A DNA stretch of 37,193 nt, from positions 1 to 37,193 of the forward strand of contig JAIRUQ010000039.1 of the NCBI GenBank assembly GCA_031254315.1, written 5' to 3'. This DNA is from Treponema sp. (GTDB lineage Bacteria; Spirochaetota; Spirochaetia; Treponematales; Breznakiellaceae). This document shows positions 16,196 to 23,861 of the stretch, in pieces; position 1 is the first letter of the stretch, and every line of letters starts with the position of its first letter. Under the pieces are notes generated by a model that made no database searches, was not told where the DNA came from, and worked only from the letters and a program-made list of their open reading frames with translations. The position numbers and the translations under genes are program-made.

Positions 16196-17224
16196 TTAAA
16201 AACGCATTTTAATACGTTCGGCGAATCCGGTCAGATTCTGGAATTCAACCGCAGAACCATCGTCAAGCTGTACTTTGCCTGAAAAAAAGCCGCAAACTTG
16301 GCGGCGCGTAGAATTGTAGAAAAAGAACCTGCTCCGGTCGATCCTTTCCTGATGGGGGTAAAATGTCATTTCCAGCCGGTTATCATTGCTGGTAAAACGC
16401 CAAGGGGAAAGCCAGTTAGAAAGGGGAATATGAAAAGTTACCTGATCGAGTTTATGCAATTTCCCATCGATAAAGAAGCCGTTTTCAGTACCCCGTGAAA
16501 AGTCCGCCCAACTGTAACCTACGCAAAAACTTAGCAGTCTTCCGTCGATCATTCCGCAAGCCGAAGCCCAATAACGAATATCGGCTTTTGGGCGGACAGA
16601 GCGGTTCCAGTCAAAAATTCCCCAAGCGTTTCCTCGGGTAAAGATGATTTCTGAACTGCTAAATTGCATTACCCCCTCGGCAAAAAACCAAGGGGAACAG
16701 CGTGCGTACCTGAACGCGTTTTTTTCATTCCTCCACGGCTGGTTAGTCACAACCGACTGAGAATCCTCAAATTCGGTTAAAACCAGTTCCCCGCGCAAAC
16801 TCCTGTGCCGTCCGAATCTGGGTATATCAACTTTGATAATTCTCGCCCCGCTTTCCATACATATAAAATCAAGCCATGTTTTTTTCATGCGCCAGCGAAT
16901 AGAACCCGTCGAACTGCTGTTTGGCATTTTATAACTGCCAAGAGGCAGAGTAGTTTTGAAGATTTGAGTTGAACGCTTTTTGTCCCTCAGCGAAATAACA
17001 GAAATAGCCATGTGTCCAAGCCAGCCGTCATCACTGATTTCAAAAACAACCATGTGGGTAGGGGTATGGACAATGTATCGATCCGACTCTGTTATTCTGC
17101 GTCTTGGCGCGTCAACCAGCGTAGGATCATAAGAAAGATTTGCCTGCTTTGACCAGCCAAAATTGATCGGCTCACCCATATCTCCCAGAAGGGGCATAAG
17201 CCTGAGGATTTCATTTTGAGGCAT
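16196..17224 (-). CDS. DUF2804 family protein
   Basis: The 342-residue soluble protein matches DUF2804: LLGDMGEPINFGWSK at the N-terminus, GNAWGIFDWNRSV, RYWASACG, GRLLSFCVGYSWAD, and ENGFFIDGKLHKLDQVTFHI in the C-terminal half. The family is mostly beta-structure with no established function. No signal peptide is present. It is divergent from murD, with 45 bases between the two starts that hold the murD promoter and a 10-bp palindrome, so the two may share control. Confidence 0.8.
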   Translation of the reverse strand: MPQNEILRLMPLLGDMGEPINFGWSKQANLSYDPTLVDAPRRRITESDRYIVHTPTHMVVFEISDDGWLGHMAISVISLRDKKRSTQIFKTTLPLGSYKMPNSSSTGSIRWRMKKTWLDFICMESGARIIKVDIPRFGRHRSLRGELVLTEFEDSQSVVTNQPWRNEKNAFRYARCSPWFFAEGVMQFSSSEIIFTRGNAWGIFDWNRSVRPKADIRYWASACGMIDGRLLSFCVGYSWADFSRGTENGFFIDGKLHKLDQVTFHIPLSNWLSPWRFTSNDNRLEMTFYPHQERIDRSRFFFYNSTRRQVCGFFSGKVQLDDGSAVEFQNLTGFAERIKMRF

Positions 17225-17234
17225 ATTTTACCTG

Positions 17235-17263
17235 TTTACATGTAATTGTATGCATGGTATTAA
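17235..17263 (+). promoter_or_regulatory. murD promoter with overlapping palindrome; predicted leaderless start
   Basis: TTTACA (17235-17240), 17-base spacer, extended -10 TGGTATTAA with TATTAA at 17258-17263. The ATG follows six bases after the -10, where transcription should begin, and there is no Shine-Dalgarno. The perfect palindrome TTACATGTAA (17236-17245) covers the -35 and could be an operator. Confidence 0.5.
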
Positions 17264-17269
17264 CATAAC

Positions 17270-18730
17270 ATGGATTATTCTGGAATAAAAGCGTTGGTCA
17301 TGGGGCTTGGCTTGCACGGCGGAGGTTTGGCAGTCGCGCGGTTTTTGCTTAAACGCGGGGCGGAAGTTACCGTTACCGACCTGAGAGACGAAAAAGTTCT
17401 TGCGCCTTCTATAGAGGAATTAGATGCCGCCTGTAAAGAAATGGGGAGGCAACCCGTACGTTATGTTCTTGGTAAGCATGAAATTGAAGATTTTAAAAAT
17501 GCCGGTATTGTGATAAAAAATCCGGGCGTAAAACCTGACTCTCCTTTTTTACAGGTAGCAAAGCGTATAGAAACTGATCTTTCCCTCTTCCTTTCAGAAT
17601 CCCCCGCAAGGCTTTTTGCCGTTACAGGTTCCAAAGGAAAATCCACAACGGCATCCGCTCTCCATTGGATTCTTAAAAGCGGGCGAAAAGAGGGAAAGGC
17701 ATTCCTAGGCGGAAATATCACTGTAAGCCCTTTAACTTTTTTAGATGATTTGTCTGAAAGCGATGATGTTGTCCTTGAACTTTCCAGTTTCCAGCTTGGC
17801 GATTTAAAGCAAGGAGCAAGGAGCAATGAGCAGAGAGCAATGGGAAAAACTTCTCTGGACGGAGGGGCGTTGTTAAAACCGTCAGCGGCTATTATCACGG
17901 CGATTATGGCAGATCACATGGATCGTTATACGTCAATGGAAGAATATGTTGATGACAAGAGAAATATTTACAGGGGGCAGGAGCCTTCCGATGTTACAGT
18001 AGCCGGTGATGATGAATGGGGAAAAAGTTTTCGCTCTCAAACAAAAGCGCGTCCGCTTATTTGGTCGCATTTGCCGTTAGGAGAAGGGCTAAGCGGCGGA
18101 TGGATTGAAAACGGGCGTGGTCTTGCGCGTATTTATAACATGGATGGCATAAGCGGCGAAATTGAAGAATTAGTCCCTGATTGCCTTTTAACGCCCGGAG
18201 AGCATCAAAAACTGAATATGCTCTGCGCGGCTCTTGCCTCTTACGGGCTTGGCGTAAAAGCGGACGCAATTCGCGGCGCGCTTTCAACATTTTCAGGGAT
18301 AGAGCACCGCCTTGAATTATTCCACGAAGCGAACGGAATACGTTTTTACAACGACAGCGCCGCAACAATTCCCGAAGCCGCCGCCGCCTGCATTACAGCG
18401 TTAGCTGAAAAAGCGCCTCTTATCCTTGTTACAGGCGGCTCCGACAAAAACCTTGATTTCTCCCCCCTTGCCAAAGCCGCGTCAAAAGCAAAAACGATAA
18501 TCCTTCTTGCGGACAGCGGCAGTGAAAAGATTGCGTCCATGTTGAAAAAAGCAAATATCCCATGGTGCGGACCATTCGATAATTTAGACAAAGCCGTACA
18601 GTGCGCCATAAGCAAAGCCGCAAAGGGAGACATTATCGCTCTTTCTCCGGGATGTGCGAGTTTTGGATTGTTCCTTAACGAATTTGACCGAGGCAGGAAA
18701 TGGAAAGAGGCTTGTTTACGGTTATGTTAG
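17270..18730 (+). CDS. murD: UDP-N-acetylmuramoyl-L-alanine:D-glutamate ligase (MurD)
   Basis: The 486-residue cytoplasmic ligase adds D-Glu to UDP-MurNAc-L-Ala in peptidoglycan synthesis. An N-terminal Rossmann-like domain (LVMGLGLHGGG) is followed by the ATP loop TGSKGKSTT (119-127), GGNI, ELSSFQL (170-176), ADHMDRYTSMEEYVDDK, the HRLE region and the C-terminal domain with YNDSAATIPEA, LVTGGSDKNLD and LSPGCASFGLF. Between ELSSFQL and the AAIIT strand there is an insert (about residues 179-200) encoded partly by a dispersed repeat. The lengths and key residues otherwise fit MurD. Starts at ATG 17270 without a ribosome binding site. Confidence 0.95.
   Translation: MDYSGIKALVMGLGLHGGGLAVARFLLKRGAEVTVTDLRDEKVLAPSIEELDAACKEMGRQPVRYVLGKHEIEDFKNAGIVIKNPGVKPDSPFLQVAKRIETDLSLFLSESPARLFAVTGSKGKSTTASALHWILKSGRKEGKAFLGGNITVSPLTFLDDLSESDDVVLELSSFQLGDLKQGARSNEQRAMGKTSLDGGALLKPSAAIITAIMADHMDRYTSMEEYVDDKRNIYRGQEPSDVTVAGDDEWGKSFRSQTKARPLIWSHLPLGEGLSGGWIENGRGLARIYNMDGISGEIEELVPDCLLTPGEHQKLNMLCAALASYGLGVKADAIRGALSTFSGIEHRLELFHEANGIRFYNDSAATIPEAAAACITALAEKAPLILVTGGSDKNLDFSPLAKAASKAKTIILLADSGSEKIASMLKKANIPWCGPFDNLDKAVQCAISKAAKGDIIALSPGCASFGLFLNEFDRGRKWKEACLRLC
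17811..17844 (+). repeat. Dispersed AGCAATGAGC-type repeat within murD
   Basis: AAGGAGCAAGGAGCAATGAG and GCAGAGAGCAATGGG form tandem degenerate units of the same kind as in 6221-6360. They encode GARSNEQRAMG in frame, close to the second strand after ELSSFQL. Confidence 0.65.
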
Positions 18731-18746
18731 CAAGCTATTTAGAAAT

Positions 18747-18924
18747 ATTCCACACGGAGGCACAAAGGCACAAAGTGCGAAGAGGAGGAAGAAGGGAATT
18801 CCGTAAACTGAGCGTACTCTTCAATCTTTTTTCATTATTGAAATTAAGAAAAACATAATAAGAAACGCGCCGTTGACAAATAAGTCGCCGTCCTTAGTGC
18901 CTTTGTGTGAGGAATTTTTGGAAT
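18747..18924. repeat. Inverted repeat of CACAAAGGCAC type between murD and epmA
   Basis: ATTCCACACGGAGGCACAAA (from 18747, continuing GGCACAAAG to 18775) is matched in inverse orientation by CTTAGTGCCTTTGTGTGAGG (18893-18912) and a following ATTTTTGGAAT. The spacer between the arms has no evident gene. Confidence 0.6.
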
Positions 18925-18947
18925 AATGTTTTAAAACATTTTATGTT
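18918..18947 (+). promoter_or_regulatory. Possible epmA promoter with 16-bp palindrome in the spacer
   Basis: TTGGAA (18918-18923) and TATGTT (18942-18947) are 18 bases apart, and the perfect palindrome AATGTTTTAAAACATT (18925-18940) sits between them. A regulator bound there would block RNA polymerase. A GTGGAG Shine-Dalgarno precedes the epmA ATG. Confidence 0.35.
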
Positions 18948-18967
18948 AACTATGTGGAGTTGTATCA

Positions 18968-19936
18968 ATGGATTTAGAAATGCTGAAAAAACGCGCCGCT
19001 ATTATAAGACAGGTAAGATCGTTCTTTGATAAAAAAAATTATCTTGAACTTGACACTCCCCTGCTCTGTAGCGATTTAATCCCTGAATCCTGTCTTGAGG
19101 TCTTCCAAACTGAGCGTATTTACCCTCGTGGAAGCAAAAAAGAAAACGCTCCCCTCTACCTTATTCCGTCGCCTGAAATTTGGATGAAAAAAATTATTGC
19201 TCAACATTCCGTAGATGTTTACCAGATATGCAAATGTTTCCGTAACGGAGAATCTTGCGGTCATCTACACAACAGCGAATTTACAATGCTTGAGTATTAC
19301 ACAATAGGCGCAGATTACATGGATTCCCTTGCGTTGACCGAAGAATTGTTCTCTCATCTTGCGCGAGAAACGCAGGCTCCGGCATTAAATCCGCCAATAA
19401 AAAAAATAACTGTCGCTGAGGCATTTAAGCAATTCGCGGGTTTTGACCTTTTTGCCTGCGCTGAAAATAAAGAAACGCTTGAAAGAGAGGCAAAAAGGCT
19501 TGGACTTGCTCCCATGCCCGAAACAACAATTCAACAACTTTACGACTTAATCTTTATACACGCGGTAGAGCCCTGCTTAAAAACAGAAGAATTAACCGCG
19601 CTTGTCGATTACCCTGCCTTTGTCCCCTGCCTGGCAAAAAAATCACCTGACGGCAAAACAGTTGAACGCTGGGAATTGTACTACAACGGAATAGAACTGG
19701 CAAACTGTTTCTCCGAAGAAACAATCGCGGAAAAAGTAAAAGAATTTTTTATAAGCGAAGAAGCCGAAAAGGAACGAACTGCCCTTGTGAAGCATAAAGT
19801 TGACCGCGAATACTGGAAATTGTTTGAGCATAAAGTAGAAAAAGGCTTCCCGCGCTGTAGCGGCGTAGCGATGGGACTGGACAGGCTTATCATGGCGATA
19901 ACGGAATGCTCAAACATTGACGCAGTTATCAACTAA
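18968..19936 (+). CDS. epmA: EF-P--(R)-beta-lysine ligase (EpmA/GenX/PoxA)
   Basis: The 322-residue protein is a class II lysyl-tRNA synthetase catalytic domain without an anticodon-binding domain, the size expected for EpmA. It shows YLELDTPLL (motif 1 region), LIPSPEIWMKKI, motif 2 FRNGESCGHLHNSEFTMLEYY (91-111), ELYYNGIELANCFSE and motif 3 GVAMGLDRL. EpmA attaches (R)-beta-lysine to elongation factor P, which relieves ribosome stalling at proline runs. Its partners EpmB and EF-P are not in this window. The start is ATG 18968 with GGAG nine bases upstream. Confidence 0.92.
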   Translation: MDLEMLKKRAAIIRQVRSFFDKKNYLELDTPLLCSDLIPESCLEVFQTERIYPRGSKKENAPLYLIPSPEIWMKKIIAQHSVDVYQICKCFRNGESCGHLHNSEFTMLEYYTIGADYMDSLALTEELFSHLARETQAPALNPPIKKITVAEAFKQFAGFDLFACAENKETLEREAKRLGLAPMPETTIQQLYDLIFIHAVEPCLKTEELTALVDYPAFVPCLAKKSPDGKTVERWELYYNGIELANCFSEETIAEKVKEFFISEEAEKERTALVKHKVDREYWKLFEHKVEKGFPRCSGVAMGLDRLIMAITECSNIDAVIN

Positions 19937-19946
19937 TAATTCGAAT

Positions 19947-20096
19947 GAAGAAGAGATCAACGAATTACGCGAATAAACGCGAATTAAGACGAATAATTAT
20001 GGAAGTTAATTTTTATTCGTCAACTTATACTTCTCTTAAGTATTCATTCGTTTTAATTCGCCCTATTCGTGTAATTCGTTGACCCTCTTCTTTGCA
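19947..20096. repeat. GAATTACGCGAAT-type inverted repeat between convergent genes
   Basis: The left arm (19947-19996, with AGATCAACGAATTACGCGAA and GCGAATTAAGACGAAT) pairs with the right arm (20043-20096, reading GTCAACGAATTACACGAATA on the complement). Identity is roughly 85% over 50 bases. The right arm runs into the 3' end of the ATPase gene and supplies its last codons and TAG stop. Confidence 0.75.
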
Positions 20097-21991
20097 TAAT
20101 TACTCTTTGCCATTATTCGTCCACTGTTTATTAAAATAATAAAAGCGCCGATGTTGTGAAGGAATGCGCCTGCGATCGGCGTTATAATTCCGGCTCCGGC
20201 AAGAAATATCATAACAATACTTACGGAAAAGGCTAAAATAATATTTTGATAAATAACGCTCTTTGTTTTCTGCGCCAGTTTAATTGCATACGGAATGTTG
20301 GCAAGATTATTGTTCATTAACGCTATGTCCGCGCTTTGAATAGCGGTATCAGAGCCTATAGCCCCCATCGCTATTCCTATATGCGCCTTTGAAAGGGCAA
20401 GCGCGTCGTTGATACCGTCCCCGATAACCGTAACAATATGCTCTTTCATCATATCTTCAACATGCGCGAGTTTTTGTTCGGGTAGTAATTCGCATTGCAT
20501 TTCGTCAATTCCTACCGCAGTCTGTATTCTCTGTGCCGATTGAAAACGGTCTCCGGTAAGAAGGCACGTTTTTGACACGCCAATATTTTTTAATTGGCTT
20601 ACAACTTGTCCAGCCTCTTCGCGGGGCGTATCTTTAAATACTATACAGCCAAGTATTTTTCTGTTTTTTACAACCCAGTTACAGGTTCCCGCATCTTCAT
20701 ATTTATCGGAAACATCACAGCCAAGTGAGCGTAGCCAACTATAACTGCCAAAATAAATTATCTCATCTCCCTTTTTGCCCTCAAGACCCTTTCCGATATG
20801 CTCTTTAATTTCAAAATCTCTCCTAAAATCTTTTTTTTCACATAACGAAACCACTGATTTCGATATTGGGTGCAATGACGCATGAGCAACGCAGGCGGCT
20901 GTTGTAACCAGTTCGTCAAAATCAGCGGCTTGCTCCAGATGAAAACTGCTCGCCTCAAGAATTCCGTTCGTTATGGTTCCGGTTTTATCAAAAACGACAT
21001 AATCCGTTTCGCAAAGATGTTCCACAAACGATGAATTTTTTATAAGTATTCCCCTCTTTGCCGCGGCGGCAAGCACCGCAATCATTGGAGCGGAACTGAT
21101 AAGCAAAAGCCCGCACGGACAACTTGCGACAAGAATCGCGATAGCTCTTGTAATATCCTTTGTAAACAACCAGACAAGTAAGGCGGTAACAAGCGTAATC
21201 GGAATATAGTAAAACATAAACTTATCAACTATTTTAGTTTCAGGAATAGTAATGTGTTCGGACTGTTCAAGCAGTTTAACAATTTTTTGAAAAGACGTGT
21301 CCGAGTATTCTTTTGTAACTTTAACTTGAATACTGCCGTCAATATTTACGGTTCCGGCAAATACCGGATCGCCCGTTGAAACCGTTTTTGGTACGGATTC
21401 GCCGGTGAGAGATTTCTGATCTACGCTTGATACGCCAAAAATAACTTCACCGTCAACCGGAAAAGACATCCCGGGGCGAATTATAATTATATCGCCGCGT
21501 TTTAACTCTTTCGCGCTTATTTCAATTTCTGTTCCGTCTTTAAGCATTATCGCGTTATCCGCCTGCATTTTTTTCAAACCTTCAATCGCATCCCGCCCCC
21601 CCATTATGCTTTTTTCTTCTAAAAAGTGTACAAAGGTAAGAATAACCGGAATAAGAATAGCGAGTAAAAAATTCCCGCTTAAAACAGAAACTATCATCGC
21701 TATTGAAACAAGTATTTCCATAGCGTACTTCATGTTCTTGGAAACCAGCCCCTGTACTGCGGTAACAAAAACAGGGACTCCTATAATAAGAACGCCAGCC
21801 AAAAAAATAAAAGCGCGGACTATATCCTGCTCTGGAAAAATCTTCCCGTAAATAAAACCGGTGGCAAGACATACAAGCGCGCCAAAAAGAGACAAAATAT
21901 TATTTTGAAATTTTTCCTTATCTTTATCCGAAAGATATTCCCTGCCCGATTCAATTAATGAACTGCCGGCAATATTGTCTATATTTTTCAC
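20063..21991 (-). CDS. P1B-type heavy-metal translocating ATPase
   Basis: In 642-residue numbering the motifs are TGES (196-199, actuator), CPC (291-293, metal site in a membrane helix), DKTGT (335-339, phosphorylated Asp), HP (374-375) and GDGIND (524-529). There is no N-terminal metal-binding domain. The last two helices carry QNIILAF and LHNIGAFIILINSGR, not the Cu-type residues; this resembles the Zn/Cd or CtpC (Mn/Zn) groups, and the ion cannot be settled from sequence. I choose GTG 21991, with AAGGAG six bases upstream, over an ATG at 22039 that lies inside the preceding gene. It is the last gene of the SPFH operon. The C-terminal NELHE and stop come from a dispersed repeat. Confidence 0.9.
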   Translation of the reverse strand: MKNIDNIAGSSLIESGREYLSDKDKEKFQNNILSLFGALVCLATGFIYGKIFPEQDIVRAFIFLAGVLIIGVPVFVTAVQGLVSKNMKYAMEILVSIAMIVSVLSGNFLLAILIPVILTFVHFLEEKSIMGGRDAIEGLKKMQADNAIMLKDGTEIEISAKELKRGDIIIIRPGMSFPVDGEVIFGVSSVDQKSLTGESVPKTVSTGDPVFAGTVNIDGSIQVKVTKEYSDTSFQKIVKLLEQSEHITIPETKIVDKFMFYYIPITLVTALLVWLFTKDITRAIAILVASCPCGLLLISSAPMIAVLAAAAKRGILIKNSSFVEHLCETDYVVFDKTGTITNGILEASSFHLEQAADFDELVTTAACVAHASLHPISKSVVSLCEKKDFRRDFEIKEHIGKGLEGKKGDEIIYFGSYSWLRSLGCDVSDKYEDAGTCNWVVKNRKILGCIVFKDTPREEAGQVVSQLKNIGVSKTCLLTGDRFQSAQRIQTAVGIDEMQCELLPEQKLAHVEDMMKEHIVTVIGDGINDALALSKAHIGIAMGAIGSDTAIQSADIALMNNNLANIPYAIKLAQKTKSVIYQNIILAFSVSIVMIFLAGAGIITPIAGAFLHNIGAFIILINSGRIMAKSNYAKKRVNELHE

Positions 21992-22004
21992 AACTAACTC
22001 CTTC

Positions 22005-22961
22005 TTACGGCAATACGATAACCGGCGCTGAACTGCCATTCGGAACTATTATCGAAGCTCCGGTTTTAGCGAAAACAGCGGCGGCTCTCTGCCTGAATGT
22101 TCCAGCCATTATTATTTGCGGGTTACGGGCATATTGTCCGTATAAACCGTAAAACTCCGCCATTTCATCGCGCGCCCTAATCAGCTTCGTGTTCTGTTCT
22201 GAAATGGCTCTCTGTTTTGCCGCGCTTGCCTCGCCTTGCGCGCTGAGTATTTGAATTGAAGAACGTTCAAGGGCTTGCTGAATACCGGTTTGTTTTACAA
22301 CAGCCGCGTCTCTTACCGCTTCAAAGTATCTGATAGTTTCCGCCGGAGGTACAATCCCGGTTAATTCAACACCGGTAATTAAAACTCCCAATTTTAATTC
22401 ATCAATAATGAGTTGGGAATTATTTAACAGTATTACAGATAATTCCGCCCTGCCGCTTGTAAGAACTGAATCTATATCCATGTGAGTAATAGTGCGGGTC
22501 ATTTCCGCGCTTACAACACCGTCAATAGTTTTTCCCGCGTCGCTGGTGGAAAAAATATACTGTACCGGCTCTTTTATTTGATACTTTATCTTTACGCTTA
22601 TTAGTACAACATTGTTATCTCCTGTAAGCAAATAACCGTTTTTTTCAACATCTTTGTTAATTGAGCCGTCTTCAGTTCCGTAATGTGTAGTTATGTCCCT
22701 CTCATGTATGGTATGCACGGGGATTTTAATTACTTCGTCTATAAAAAACGGAAGTGCAAAATGAAGACCGGGTTTTTTTATTTGCTTCTCCGGCGTTCCT
22801 GTTATTCTGCCAAAGCGCAGTACAACAGCTTCTTCGTTGCCCTGTACGCGATATACGCCGGAAAGCACGATAAGAACTGTCGCGAAAACTACGATCCACT
22901 TAAAATATTTTATTATATATTGAAGTATTTGCGTAAAAGCCTGAAAATTCTTAGTGTTCAT
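22005..22961 (-). CDS. SPFH/HflK-like membrane protein
   Basis: The 318-residue protein has one N-terminal membrane segment (about 21-38) followed by an SPFH/band 7 domain: GNEEAVVLRFGRI, KPGLHFALPFFIDEVIKIPV, NNVVLISVKIKYQIKEP and GIVPPAETIRYFEAV. A helical segment rich in Ala/Glu/Gln (EASAAKQRAISEQNTKLIRA) follows, with the C-terminal GSSAPVIVLP. This is the HflK arrangement. HflK with HflC normally forms a cage around the FtsH protease, but no ftsH is present. Nine bases separate it from the HflC-like gene, and the ATPase gene follows immediately. Confidence 0.85.
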   Translation of the reverse strand: MNTKNFQAFTQILQYIIKYFKWIVVFATVLIVLSGVYRVQGNEEAVVLRFGRITGTPEKQIKKPGLHFALPFFIDEVIKIPVHTIHERDITTHYGTEDGSINKDVEKNGYLLTGDNNVVLISVKIKYQIKEPVQYIFSTSDAGKTIDGVVSAEMTRTITHMDIDSVLTSGRAELSVILLNNSQLIIDELKLGVLITGVELTGIVPPAETIRYFEAVRDAAVVKQTGIQQALERSSIQILSAQGEASAAKQRAISEQNTKLIRARDEMAEFYGLYGQYARNPQIIMAGTFRQRAAAVFAKTGASIIVPNGSSAPVIVLP

Positions 22962-22970
22962 TTTAACGCC

Positions 22971-23849
22971 TTAATTTATTCCCGTAATAACATCAAATGG
23001 GGATTCGCTTGCGCGCATAATTAAAATTGTGTCGGCGCTTACGGAATTTTCAAGCGCGATTAGTTTTTTAAGGAAAATAAACAGCGTTGAATTTGTATTG
23101 TACGCTTCTCCGTATATTTCAGCGATTCTTCTTTCTGTTTCGGCGTCAATTTCCGACGCTTCAAGCCTGCCTAGCGCGATTATTTCAGCGGCTCTTGCCG
23201 ACGCTTCGCTTACAATTATGGCGGAGTCCCGCTCTCCTTCCGCGACAAACTGCGAAACATATTTTTGCCTGTCCGCTATCATCTGACCAAAGACGCTTTG
23301 AATGTTTGCGTCGGGGAGAGCGATCCGCTTGATCTTCAATGTTTGAATTTCAATGCCGTAATTTTCCATTGCGGATTGGGCGGCTTTTTCTTCGATAGCC
23401 TCGCATATTTCAACCAGTTTTATGTCATCAAGATTTGTAGAAACGAGCGAAGAGAGCGTATAATTTCCAAGAACGCCGTTTTTCGCGCTCGCCGCAAGAT
23501 CATTAAGATGCCTTTGCGCTATTTCAAAATTACCGGTGCTGGTATAAAATGTTTTAGCGTCTGCTACGCGCCATACAATATAAGTTTGAAGAATGATATT
23601 AATTTTGTCGTTTGTAAGGGTTTCGTTATAACCCGAATCCATATATTGATTTCTGGTATCATAGGTTATTAACTTATCAATAGGCAAGGGGAGTCTGAAA
23701 TGTAAACCTGCTTGCGTATGTACATTAACAATTTTCCCAAAGCGCGAAATAACTGTACAAAAACCTTCTTTTACCGTAAAGGTAAATCCGGCGGCAATGA
23801 CAATCACTACAAAAATTAAGGCAAACAACAACTTAAAAACTTTATTCAT
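22971..23849 (-). CDS. SPFH/HflC-like membrane protein
   Basis: The 292-residue protein has an N-terminal membrane segment (about 5-25), then KEGFCTVISRFGKIV, AGLHFRLPLPIDKLITYDTR and NIILQTYIVWRVADAKTFY. It continues with an RQKYVSQFVAEGERDSAIIVSEA helical region ending in NTNSTLFIFLKKLIAL and ILIMRASESPF, all in HflC order. AGGAGAAGG lies just before ATG 23849. It is the middle SPFH gene of three and presumably hetero-oligomerises with its neighbours. Confidence 0.85.
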   Translation of the reverse strand: MNKVFKLLFALIFVVIVIAAGFTFTVKEGFCTVISRFGKIVNVHTQAGLHFRLPLPIDKLITYDTRNQYMDSGYNETLTNDKINIILQTYIVWRVADAKTFYTSTGNFEIAQRHLNDLAASAKNGVLGNYTLSSLVSTNLDDIKLVEICEAIEEKAAQSAMENYGIEIQTLKIKRIALPDANIQSVFGQMIADRQKYVSQFVAEGERDSAIIVSEASARAAEIIALGRLEASEIDAETERRIAEIYGEAYNTNSTLFIFLKKLIALENSVSADTILIMRASESPFDVITGIN

Positions 23850-23861
23850 AACCTTCTCCTG

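Noticed and set aside
21992-22039. Longer ATPase start at ATG 22039
   Set aside because: It lies inside the upstream HflK-like gene, and a GTG with ideal AAGGAG spacing is present at 21991.
23087-23672. Plus-strand frames across the HflC-like gene
   Set aside because: They overlap a complete SPFH gene on the other strand and have no recognisable domain or initiation signal.
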